Part shown: positions 1 through 6,159 of the stretch, one piece after another
Numbering within the stretch: position 1 is the stretch's first letter
Layout: the number at the start of each line of letters is the position of its first letter
Source of the DNA: an uncultured Ruminococcus sp.
Lineage (GTDB): Bacteria > Bacillota > Clostridia > Oscillospirales > Acutalibacteraceae
Assembly (NCBI GenBank): GCA_946414115.1
Contig: CAMKNF010000109.1
Span: forward strand, 1-6,644
Direction of reading: 5' to 3'
Length of the DNA stretch: 6,644 bases
Position numbers and translations under genes: made by a program
The notes under the pieces: generated by a model
Told to the model about the DNA's origin: nothing
The model's input: the letters and a program-made list of their open reading frames with translations, nothing else
The model's database searches: none

Positions 1-1534
1 TCTGCTGAACCTGTTCGGTACGCTGTGCCTGTTCGGCAGGAGCAACATTTATCGGTGGTTCATCAAGCTCAAACGGCGGATTATCGTCACTTCCTACATT
101 ACTGTCGGGAGTAGCATCACCGCCCGTACCCTCAAACAGCCAGTCCGGTTTATTATCCGGAACATTCTGATTTACGGGTGTCTGCTGTACAGGAGCAACG
201 GGGGCTGTCGCCTCTTCCTGCTTGTCTGCCACAGCACTTATCTTGTTTTCTATCTTATTTAATGTATCCGCAATGATATCCTGCGGTTTGTCGCTTGCCG
301 TCACGGTAGGCTTGCTCACAGGTTTTACGGATTGTGTTGTTTCGTTTATGGTTACGGCACTTCTCGGCTGAATTTTTATCTCGCCGTCGCACAGCTTGTC
401 AAGTCTGTTTTCCAGCTTTTCAAGTCTTAAAGACAGTGCCGAAGTATCGCTGTCAAGTCTTGGCGTACACAGTCTTATAAGGCACATTTCTGCAACCGTC
501 TTGCGTTTTGCCGTTTTCGGAGTTCTTGCAATGCAGTCCTGCAAGATATCCATACAGCGCATTATCTCTCCGAGTGTAAACTCCTTTGTCTGCCTTGCAA
601 GGTCGTTTCTTGTTCCGCTTCCGGCAGGTATCAGCGAGAAATCCATATTTGTTGCCGACAGCATACAGAGGTTTCTGAAATGCGATAACAGTTCGTCAAG
701 AAGTAACATAAGGTCCTTTGACTGATTATGAAGTTCGTCAAGGATTCTCAGTGCCTCGGGTGCATTCTGCTCGTGTATGCACTGTGCCAGCGTGAACAGA
801 TGTTCTGTTCCTGCAATTCCTGCCGTAGTTCTTACGGTTTCCTCGTCAATGTCACCGCTTACGCTTATGCACTGGTCGAGAAGAGAAACCGCATCTCGCA
901 TACCGCCGTCCGACAATCTTGAAATAAGTCTTGCGGCATCTTCGGTAATTTTTACGTTTTCTTTCTGAGCGATTTCGCGAAGTCGCTTTGTGCTTTCTTC
1001 AACGTCAATTCTTGAAAAGCGGAACTGCTGACATCTTGAAGCTATAGTAGCGGGAACCTTGTGTATTTCCGTAGTCGCAAGTATGAAGATAACGTGCGGC
1101 GGCGGTTCTTCTATAGTTTTCAGAAGTGCGTTGAAAGCCGAGGGCGAAAGCATGTGCACCTCGTCTATTATATATACCTTGTATCTGCACATTGTCGGGG
1201 CATACATTACCTCGTCACGCAGTGCTCTTACATCGTCTACACCGTTATTCGATGCGGCGTCCATCTCTATAATATCGGGACAGCCGTCGGCTATAGCCTT
1301 ACAGCTTTCGCATTCACCGCAGGGGTTGCCGTCAACGGGAGATAAGCAGTTTACGGCTTTTGCCATAAGCTTTGCACAGGTGGTTTTACCTGTACCTCTC
1401 GAGCCCGTGAACAGATAAGCGTGTGCCGGAGTGCCGGATTTTATCTGATTTTTCAGCGTGGTGGTTATATGTTCCTGCGAAATAACTTCGTCAAAGGTGG
1501 CAGAACGATACTTACGATAAAGTGCAAGATGCAT
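1..1534 (-). CDS. dnaX: DNA polymerase III subunit gamma/tau (partial, C-terminus off the left edge)
   Basis: This is the clamp-loader ATPase of the replicative DNA polymerase, a AAA+ protein that loads the beta sliding clamp and tethers the polymerase cores. Reading back from 1534 gives an unbroken frame of 511 codons that runs off the window. It opens MHLALYRKYR, the usual DnaX N-terminus. Visible motifs are Walker A GSRGTGKTT (residues 44-52), a zinc-binding cysteine set (C63, C72, C75, C78), Walker B DEVH (124-127), sensor 1 ATTE (153-156) and the SRC arginine-finger motif (166-168). A helical stretch near 370-390 ends domain III. From about residue 391 the protein is a Pro/Gln/Glu/Asp-rich linker, as expected before the tau tail. 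The start at 1534 is preferred because GGAGGT (1541-1546) lies 6 nt upstream; an in-frame ATG at 1549 has no good ribosome site. It lies 44 nt downstream of the SRP RNA gene, and no separate promoter is visible. Confidence 0.97.
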   Translation of the reverse strand, partial: MHLALYRKYRSATFDEVISQEHITTTLKNQIKSGTPAHAYLFTGSRGTGKTTCAKLMAKAVNCLSPVDGNPCGECESCKAIADGCPDIIEMDAASNNGVDDVRALRDEVMYAPTMCRYKVYIIDEVHMLSPSAFNALLKTIEEPPPHVIFILATTEIHKVPATIASRCQQFRFSRIDVEESTKRLREIAQKENVKITEDAARLISRLSDGGMRDAVSLLDQCISVSGDIDEETVRTTAGIAGTEHLFTLAQCIHEQNAPEALRILDELHNQSKDLMLLLDELLSHFRNLCMLSATNMDFSLIPAGSGTRNDLARQTKEFTLGEIMRCMDILQDCIARTPKTAKRKTVAEMCLIRLCTPRLDSDTSALSLRLEKLENRLDKLCDGEIKIQPRSAVTINETTQSVKPVSKPTVTASDKPQDIIADTLNKIENKISAVADKQEEATAPVAPVQQTPVNQNVPDNKPDWLFEGTGGDATPDSNVGSDDNPPFELDEPPINVAPAEQAQRTEQVQQ

Positions 1535-1540
1535 AAACTG

Positions 1541-1546
1541 ACCTCC
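1541..1546 (-). promoter_or_regulatory. Ribosome binding site of dnaX
   Basis: GGAGGT on the minus strand, 6 nt before the ATG at 1534. It decides the start against the in-frame ATG at 1549, which lies upstream of this site. Confidence 0.85.
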
Positions 1547-1577
1547 CATGACAAAATCCCGAAAATGAACGGTACAC

Positions 1578-1582
1578 AAAAA
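1578..1582 (-). terminator. U-tract after the SRP RNA terminal helix
   Basis: Five U residues directly follow the 3' arm of the long SRP RNA helix, so the RNA's closing stem can double as a weak intrinsic terminator. Since dnaX begins 44 nt further on with no visible promoter, termination is probably partial. Confidence 0.4.
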
Positions 1583-1714
1583 TAGAACCCATGATTATGA
1601 GTGTAAACTTGCTGCGGCACAGGTCATGACTGCTTAATGCTGCTCGGTTCCCCGCCTGACATGGTTCACAGGACTCCCTTGCACAGGGCTTACACCCATA
1701 ATCACGGGTTCTAT
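1582..1714 (-). ncRNA. ffs: Signal recognition particle RNA (short, 4.5S-like)
   Basis: This is the RNA core of the signal recognition particle, which binds Ffh and directs co-translational membrane targeting. The minus strand carries the conserved apical domain: GTCAGG at 1660-1655, a GGAA tetraloop (1651-1648) closed by GG/CC, then CCGAGCAGC. The ends pair in a helix of about 25 bp, starting AUAGAACCC at 1714 and closing with GGGUUCUAU ending at 1582, with only G-U exceptions. The product is about 133 nt plus a few 5' bases, a single long hairpin without the Alu domain of the ~270-nt Bacillus form. Placement just upstream of dnaX is common in Gram-positives. The exact 5' end is uncertain; the promoter predicts it near 1723. 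Confidence 0.93.
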
Positions 1715-1718
1715 TTAT

Positions 1719-1794
1719 GATACTGTACTATTGTACCATAGTTTAAACAAAAAATCAAGCCTTATTATGTTATTTTTGTACAAGTACAGTATTC
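1719..1794. repeat. Imperfect inverted repeat flanking the SRP RNA promoter
   Basis: The left arm 1719-1736 (GATACTGTACTATTGTAC) and right arm 1778-1794 (GTACAAGTACAGTATTC) are complementary over ATACTGTACT and TGTAC, with a 2-nt bulge and one single-base offset. The arms bracket the -35 and -10 of the SRP RNA promoter. They could be an operator pair, a stem in read-through leo transcripts, or a small element remnant; nothing in the sequence decides between these. Confidence 0.5.
1730..1758 (-). promoter_or_regulatory. Promoter of the SRP RNA gene (and probably dnaX)
   Basis: On the minus strand the -35 TTGATT (1758-1753) and -10 TACAAT (1735-1730) are separated by exactly 17 bp, with a TG two bases before the -10 (extended -10). 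The predicted start is near 1723-1724, about ten bases before the RNA's terminal helix. This fits a strong constitutive SRP RNA promoter. Confidence 0.8.
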
Positions 1795-1865
1795 AAGCCT
1801 GCTTTGCTTTCATGTAGAGCTAAAATTTCACTGTAATGAAGCTGTAACAGGCTAAAAAGCTTTCG

Positions 1866-3578
1866 TTATACAATTTTTATATCGTTTAAAGAGAACGATT
1901 TACGCCACAACTGATAATTATTCAACGTGTCTTTCAGCGTGTCGATGTCTTTTTCGTCTTGTTTCAGTTGCATTTCAAGCGTTCTGTATTGCGGAGCAAA
2001 CTGATCTATAAAACTGTCTTCTGTTTTCATTTTATCTTGCAGTTCGTAAAAGACGGAGGTTATTTCAGTTGTAATGTTTTCTTTGGCTTCTTTAAATTCT
2101 TTGTTGTGACGGGCGGCAGTTATGTTTTCAACGATAACAGATGTAACGTCTATAGCGGCGCCGATAGCCGGTAATGCTTTCGTTGCGAAAGACGCCATTT
2201 TTGTTACTTGCCATGGTTTGAATTTTATTGCGACACCTATATTTTTCAGTAAATCTCTGCCTGCAAATATTGCTGTTTTAAATCCGTTGACGCCGATAAA
2301 TGATGCGCTTTTTAAACCGTTTGCCACACTGCCGGTTGCTGATTTCATAAACGAAGAAACAGCCTTATTCTGTTTATCATACTCGGCTTGGAATTTTTCG
2401 CCTAATTCCATTGTCCAGCCGGAAAATTTCGTTGCATATTTATTTAAAATATCGTTGATACCGTCTTCCAGAACATACCCTTCTTTGTCTTTGAGAATAC
2501 CGATTTCGTCTTCCATGACATCTTTGAAATCTTCCATTGATGCGGCTCGGATTGCGTTACGTTTTTGTTTCAATAAATTATTGAGTTCTTTATTCATATC
2601 GCTTCTGTCCTGGATGATTCTTTTTTTCAGTTTATCAAGATCATTTTTATTTCGTCTGTAACTTTCTTTTGCCTCCGGTAACATGTTTTTTTCAATCTGT
2701 TCCTCATCAAACTGAATGGCATCAAAAAGCTTATTGATTTCGTCATTTAATATATCACATCCGGTTTTGACAATAAGATCGTTCCCGGAGTCTTTCAGAA
2801 TTTCATTTATCGTGTTTTCAAGCACACTTAAATGAGATCTTCGTAAATACTCTCCACGATAGCCGTTCCATACTTCAATACCTTTTCCGTCAGGTGCGGC
2901 ACTGACACACGCTACACGAACCTGTGCGGCTTCAGATTCGCTTAAACCGCAATCAATCAGTTTTCCTCGCAGATTTTCCGTTTTAATTTTTGCCTGTGTA
3001 TTGAAATCATCATCGTCTGTAAGGTCGGCAACATCATCCATTCTGTTGATGACAAAAACGGTAGATGTCAGTTTATTCAAATCTTTCAATATCCAGCGTA
3101 TACATTCTTTGTGGCTGTCCTTAATAGGATTTTTTGCGGTTACAACATAGAGAATGAGATTAGCCTCACTGATGTATTTACGGGTTATATCAGACAGAGC
3201 GATGCGGTTTCCGTCTTCATCAGCGCCTACTTTATCACCGAATAAGCCGGGAGTATCTACTATCTGACAGCCTTCCGGTATTGAGCTCGGCACATAGCAG
3301 AGTATCTCATCTGACGATTCATCCGAATCAATCTTCATGTCACTCATTTTTTCGTTGAGCCATCCTGCAGCAACACTTGTTTTGCCGTCTGAAAATGCAC
3401 CGACCAGAACAACAGATATTTTTTCTCCCGATAAAATATTAATTGCATTGTCTATTTTCTGGATCGGCTCAGTTATATCAATTCCGAATTTCGCAAGTTC
3501 TAATATTTTTGCTTTTGTTGATGACATCTTCTTTGCAAGTTCATCCTTGTTTTTTAAATAGTCGTTAAATTCATACAT
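1866..3578 (-). CDS. leoA: LeoA-like bacterial dynamin-family GTPase
   Basis: This is a 570-residue dynamin-like GTPase, expected to bind and remodel or seal membranes. Seen in the sequence: an N-terminal helix; P-loop GAFSDGKTS (60-68); G3 DTPG (108-111) followed by LFGD; and a G4-type NRMD (178-181) after the hydrophobic strand STVFVI. A long charged helical stalk (about 275-400, rich in K/E/D) follows. A Gly/Ala-rich, moderately hydrophobic stretch (about 410-490) could be the membrane-contacting tip. The C-terminus is another coiled-coil helix (495-560). No signal peptide and no convincing single transmembrane helix are visible. It is the last gene of the trio, 18 nt after leoB. LeoA of enterotoxigenic E. 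coli is an established dynamin-like protein, and a LeoA homologue is one half of the Eleos anti-phage system. The assignment rests on motif order, length and gene order; a defence role is inference. Confidence 0.8.
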   Translation of the reverse strand: MYEFNDYLKNKDELAKKMSSTKAKILELAKFGIDITEPIQKIDNAINILSGEKISVVLVGAFSDGKTSVAAGWLNEKMSDMKIDSDESSDEILCYVPSSIPEGCQIVDTPGLFGDKVGADEDGNRIALSDITRKYISEANLILYVVTAKNPIKDSHKECIRWILKDLNKLTSTVFVINRMDDVADLTDDDDFNTQAKIKTENLRGKLIDCGLSESEAAQVRVACVSAAPDGKGIEVWNGYRGEYLRRSHLSVLENTINEILKDSGNDLIVKTGCDILNDEINKLFDAIQFDEEQIEKNMLPEAKESYRRNKNDLDKLKKRIIQDRSDMNKELNNLLKQKRNAIRAASMEDFKDVMEDEIGILKDKEGYVLEDGINDILNKYATKFSGWTMELGEKFQAEYDKQNKAVSSFMKSATGSVANGLKSASFIGVNGFKTAIFAGRDLLKNIGVAIKFKPWQVTKMASFATKALPAIGAAIDVTSVIVENITAARHNKEFKEAKENITTEITSVFYELQDKMKTEDSFIDQFAPQYRTLEMQLKQDEKDIDTLKDTLNNYQLWRKSFSLNDIKIV

Positions 3579-3590
3579 ACTTTAAAATTC

Positions 3591-3598
3591 TCTCCTTT
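3591..3598 (-). promoter_or_regulatory. Unusually distant ribosome binding site of leoA overlapping the leoB stop
   Basis: AAAGGAGA (3598-3591) overlaps the TAA stop of leoB (3599-3597) and lies 12 nt before the ATG at 3578, longer than the usual 5-9 nt. No nearer in-frame start exists. The overlap suggests that leoA translation depends on ribosomes finishing leoB. Confidence 0.6.
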
Positions 3599-5225
3599 AT
3601 TTAAGCTTAATCTCGTTTCTTCTCAGTTGAAGAACTACAGTATTCAGAAGTTTCTGTACTTCCATAAGCGAATCTATCTCTGTTTTTGCCAGCAAAATTA
3701 ATTCTTGACAATTAGTTTCGATATTTTCTTTGCAGTGAAGTTCCTGTAAGTTTTTATCTAATTCTTCTGACACTTTGTCAACCTGTTTATCAATAGCTTC
3801 TCTCATTTTTGCTTTTGCTCTTTCGATTTTTTTCTGTTTCGTTGCAAAAAAGTTCCAGACAGAAGCTAAAACTCCGAGAACAGCACCGACAGCGGCTCCG
3901 ATAATGGTTCCTAAACCAGGCGCAAACAATGAACCTATACCCGCTCCGCTCAATGCAAGACTGCCGGTAGTAAACAAATGACCGCCAAAATCTTTCATAT
4001 TGTATTTTAATGCGTTACCGAGAGCATCCTCCAGTGAAAGATTAACGGAAGAAAGCGATACACGGAAATTCAGCTGTTCTCTTTCCAGATCCTTTACCAG
4101 TCTTTTTTTATTCTCTTCAATTGCTTCTGTATAGTCTTTATGAACCTGTTTTAACCGATTGTTAACATCACCTTCAATCTTCGTTACTATAGTGTCTTTG
4201 TTTAAATCGAAATAACGCTCTACGTCAGAGTCGCTAAGTTTTCCTCCGTTGTCCTCTATCATATCATAAAGATCATTCCGGGCTTTGTCAAATGCACTGT
4301 CTGCGACGTCGTATGCCAGATGATCTATTGTACGGATAAAGCTGTCTTTTGCTTCTTCGCAGTTGTCAATGAATTCATTATACGTTCTGATAAAACCGTC
4401 AATCTTTTTTCCCTCAACATCGTTCAGTTCATTGATTTTATCGACCATTTCATTAATTCGGTTTCTCAGTTTTCTGATATTCTCATTATAAATATCTGCT
4501 TCAAACGTGTGTATTTTTTGTTCGATAATTGTTTGCAGTTGCTGTATGTGACTGTCGGTAAGCATATCATCTTTTCGACAGTCGTATTCCCTCAGATATT
4601 TTCTTTGGTCGTTCCGCAAAGTTTTGTCTGATTCGTTTAGTATGGTAGTTCTGCCTTCTTTGGAAAGAGCAAGAGAGGAAAATGACAATAATCCGTTTAA
4701 AGATATACTGCCTTTATAATTGTCGCCAAGAAAAGAAGTGAGTTCCTTTTCGGTTTGCTTTACGATTTTTTGTTGCTGTTTATAAGCATCTGTCAATTCT
4801 TCGGTATATGTACGGTCTATGCCGGGAATTCTTTCTTTTTTAGCTTTGCAATGCACATTAAACACAGCATAAACTGAGGTTCCGTCATGCATATATTTTT
4901 TAATTTTATTTAATGTTTCTTTTTCTATTTTTTTACCGGAACCGTTTACATACACGATAGCGTGGGCTTTATCAAGCGATTCGCTGATAATGTTTTCATA
5001 TTTGCTTTCATCGCCTTCAATTCCGGGTATATCAATTAATTCAAAGCATTTGTCATCAATATGTAGATCGTAATAAGTTGAGCCTTGTGTATAATCGGCA
5101 CGTCCGGTTCCAATGATTTTTCCGTCCACACAGCCAAAGTTATTAATGCAATTTTCAGTTTCATCAAACGAAGAAATTACAAAAATCTGATTTGTTATCA
5201 AACTTTTCAGTAATTCAGTGTCCAC
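3597..5225 (-). CDS. leoB: LeoB-like dynamin subunit lacking a P-loop
   Basis: This 542-residue protein looks like the distal part of a dynamin-like GTPase. The N-terminal 140 residues are G-domain-like. GRADYTQGST (41-50) is a candidate switch I. The clear switch II is ELIDIPGIEG (62-71) with DIPG at 65-68. The strand-turn VYAVFNVHCK (118-127) sits where the G4 base-recognition loop belongs but lacks N/TKxD. No GxxxxGKS P-loop occurs anywhere. Long charged coiled-coil helices follow (about 225-400). A Gly/Ala-rich hydrophobic segment (about 421-461, ending VLGVLASVWNFF) looks like a membrane-inserting hairpin, and a final helical bundle ends in basic residues. Translation starts at GTG, 15 nt after leoC, behind a strong GGAGGTG site. 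In E. coli, LeoB and LeoC were proposed to form a second dynamin together, and fused LeoBC proteins are known elsewhere. Here LeoB presumably borrows its P-loop from LeoC (inference). Confidence 0.75.
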   Translation of the reverse strand: MDTELLKSLITNQIFVISSFDETENCINNFGCVDGKIIGTGRADYTQGSTYYDLHIDDKCFELIDIPGIEGDESKYENIISESLDKAHAIVYVNGSGKKIEKETLNKIKKYMHDGTSVYAVFNVHCKAKKERIPGIDRTYTEELTDAYKQQQKIVKQTEKELTSFLGDNYKGSISLNGLLSFSSLALSKEGRTTILNESDKTLRNDQRKYLREYDCRKDDMLTDSHIQQLQTIIEQKIHTFEADIYNENIRKLRNRINEMVDKINELNDVEGKKIDGFIRTYNEFIDNCEEAKDSFIRTIDHLAYDVADSAFDKARNDLYDMIEDNGGKLSDSDVERYFDLNKDTIVTKIEGDVNNRLKQVHKDYTEAIEENKKRLVKDLEREQLNFRVSLSSVNLSLEDALGNALKYNMKDFGGHLFTTGSLALSGAGIGSLFAPGLGTIIGAAVGAVLGVLASVWNFFATKQKKIERAKAKMREAIDKQVDKVSEELDKNLQELHCKENIETNCQELILLAKTEIDSLMEVQKLLNTVVLQLRRNEIKLK

Positions 5226-5230
5226 TATAT

Positions 5231-5237
5231 CACCTCC
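5231..5237 (-). promoter_or_regulatory. Ribosome binding site fixing the GTG start of leoB
   Basis: GGAGGTG on the minus strand, 5 nt before the GTG codon at 5225, in the 15-nt gap after the leoC stop (5241). A dedicated, near-perfect site here argues that leoC and leoB are genuinely separate genes and not one reading frame broken by a frameshift. Confidence 0.8.
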
Positions 5238-5240
5238 GTT

Positions 5241-5744
5241 TTATATCAATCCGGCAATTGACAAAACAAAAGCGATGGCAAAACCGAGCACAACAAAACC
5301 TATTGATTTTAATGTATTAACCAGAGGGAATTTCTTTTCTTTTTCATCAATATAGCGGTTCAGTTCTTTAAGCTCGTTAAGCAGCGCATTGTAATTATCG
5401 GTGTGCTTTGACAATAATGCTACACCGTCTTGTTTTTGTTTCATCATCTCAATTTGACGTGTTTCTTCATCATATATAATACGAAGCGACTCAATTATAG
5501 TAGATTTTCCTGCATTAGTTTCACCGAAAAAAGCAATGCAAAACTTATCCCATTCACTGGATGATTGTAATTTTGCTATTTCTTTTTGAAAATTATCATT
5601 TATTTCTTCCAACGTTGCAATAATATCTTTAAGCTCTCCTTGCTCCTCGTCACCGGACAGATGAACCGATTTTGCTTCATCTAAAGATTTTTGCAACACG
5701 CCTCCAACTTCATCGTATTTAGCTTTAATTTCGTCTTTATTCAT
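5241..5744 (-). CDS. leoC: LeoC-like P-loop membrane protein, N-terminal half of a split dynamin
   Basis: This is a 167-residue protein, first gene of the operon. Residues 1-60 are a charged helix. A hydrophobic strand (FCIAFF, 68-73) then leads into a textbook P-loop GETNAGKST (74-82). After the helix that follows the P-loop, the chain does not continue into switch I, DxxG or NKxD as a GTPase should. It instead runs as charged coiled coil (about 91-138) and ends in one strong transmembrane helix (about 147-166, GFVVLGFAIAFVLSIAGLI) almost at the C-terminus, a tail-anchor layout. The missing switch II motif is found in the next gene, leoB. The start ATG at 5744 has AGGGAG (5756-5751) 6 nt upstream. 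By gene order and motifs it matches LeoC of the E. coli leoCBA operon. On its own, without leoB, it could pass for a small P-loop protein of unknown function. Confidence 0.75.
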   Translation of the reverse strand: MNKDEIKAKYDEVGGVLQKSLDEAKSVHLSGDEEQGELKDIIATLEEINDNFQKEIAKLQSSSEWDKFCIAFFGETNAGKSTIIESLRIIYDEETRQIEMMKQKQDGVALLSKHTDNYNALLNELKELNRYIDEKEKKFPLVNTLKSIGFVVLGFAIAFVLSIAGLI

Positions 5745-5838
5745 TATTATCTCCCTGTCATTTCAGCATTCAAGCCGTATTGTTATTTGTGATTTTATTG
5801 CAGGAAATCGTATTTTTCAAATTGATAATTGAAATATA

Positions 5839-5854
5839 TGACACATTAATGTCA
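5839..5854. repeat. Dyad TGACA-N6-TGTCA in the leo 5' leader
   Basis: TGACA (5839-5843) and TGTCA (5850-5854) are inverted copies around CATTAA. Overlapping them is the perfect 10-bp palindrome ACATTAATGT (5843-5852). It lies roughly 35-50 bases downstream of the predicted leo start point, where a repressor could block transcription. On the minus strand it also contains TTGACA (5855-5850), but the best -10 partner is only TTCAAT at 16 bp, so a second promoter here is weak. Confidence 0.3.
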
Positions 5855-5895
5855 ATCGTAGATTTGAGTATTTCTGCTAAAAATTACACATAGTT

Positions 5896-5924
5896 ATTAT
5901 ATCACTTTATTCGTGAAATTTCAA
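5896..5924 (-). promoter_or_regulatory. Predicted promoter of the leoCBA operon
   Basis: On the minus strand the -35 TTGAAA (5924-5919), a 17-bp spacer, and a perfect -10 TATAAT (5901-5896) preceded by TGA (extended -10) are seen. Transcription would start near 5889, giving a leader of about 145 nt before leoC. The spacer contains the dyad TCAC-N7-GTGA (5902-5916 on the plus strand), suggesting a regulator site over the promoter. Confidence 0.75.
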
Positions 5925-6064
5925 CCGGATTTTTCATTGAAAGGAATATTTGTTCCGGTAAATTATTTTATTAAAACGAATTGAATATTGGCAATTTGGT
6001 TTTTGTAGAAGAATAAACAAGTACCTCATTACAAAATTTATCCCAAAAATTTTTCAAAACCCCC
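5925..6064. other. Divergent intergenic spacer between leo and cysK promoters
   Basis: This is about 140 bases of AT-rich DNA between the two divergent -35 boxes. I see no reading frame with a ribosome site and no RNA gene. It holds an imperfect inverted pair ACCGGA...TCCGGT near its left end and A/T tracts just before the cysK -35 that could act as an UP element. The full gene-free stretch between leoC and cysK (5745-6325) is accounted for by this spacer, the two promoters and the two leaders. Confidence 0.5.
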
Positions 6065-6093
6065 TTGACAAATCACCAAACCGGTGATATAAT
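6065..6093 (+). promoter_or_regulatory. Consensus promoter of cysK with internal operator-like dyad
   Basis: The -35 TTGACA (6065-6070) and -10 TATAAT (6088-6093) both match consensus perfectly, with a 17-bp spacer. The spacer contains ATCACC-N5-GGTGAT (6072-6077 and 6083-6088), running into the -10. A promoter this strong for a biosynthetic gene would be expected to be repressed, and the dyad is a natural place for a sulfur-responsive repressor. A CymR/Rrf2-type factor is possible, but I do not recognise a known site. Confidence 0.85.
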
Positions 6094-6118
6094 AAAGCCT
6101 ACAAAGTCGATAGGCTTT
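6094..6118 (+). repeat. Inverted repeat across the cysK transcription start
   Basis: AAAGCCTA (6094-6101) and TAGGCTTT (6111-6118) are perfect 8-bp inverted arms around a 9-base centre, immediately after the -10 box. The predicted start (about 6100) falls within the left arm, so most transcripts could not form the full RNA hairpin. A DNA operator therefore seems more likely than an RNA element. Confidence 0.55.
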
Positions 6119-6159
6119 TAGAGATTACAAACTCCGAAAATCAGAACAGAGGTACGGAT

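Noticed and set aside
396..968. Plus-strand frames of 63-109 codons at the left
   Set aside because: All overlap the dnaX frame antisense; low-complexity Ser-rich translation is typical of a reverse-strand shadow.
1059..1418. Plus-strand open frames of 94-119 codons inside dnaX
   Set aside because: They are antisense to the conserved Walker A/Walker B part of dnaX, whose frame is certain.
1541..1549. Alternative dnaX start at the in-frame ATG at 1549
   Set aside because: No ribosome site precedes it, and the strong GGAGGT lies downstream of it, pointing to the ATG at 1534, which also gives the usual DnaX N-terminus.
2122..2661. 179-codon open frame on the plus strand
   Set aside because: It lies wholly antisense inside leoA, lacks a convincing ribosome site or recognisable motif, and is best explained as a shadow of the real gene.
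5225..5241. leoC/leoB as one gene broken by a sequencing frameshift
   Set aside because: leoC ends cleanly after a transmembrane helix, and leoB has its own near-ideal ribosome site and GTG start in the 15-nt gap, which a frameshift would not create.
5821..5855. Second leo promoter using TTGACA at 5855-5850
   Set aside because: No good -10 at 16-18 bp (best TTCAAT or TCAATT); the upstream TTGAAA/TATAAT pair is far better.
6094..6120. Intrinsic terminator formed by AAAGCCTA/TAGGCTTTT
   Set aside because: It begins right after the -10 box so the left arm would not be fully transcribed, the stem is short and the T-run is only four bases.
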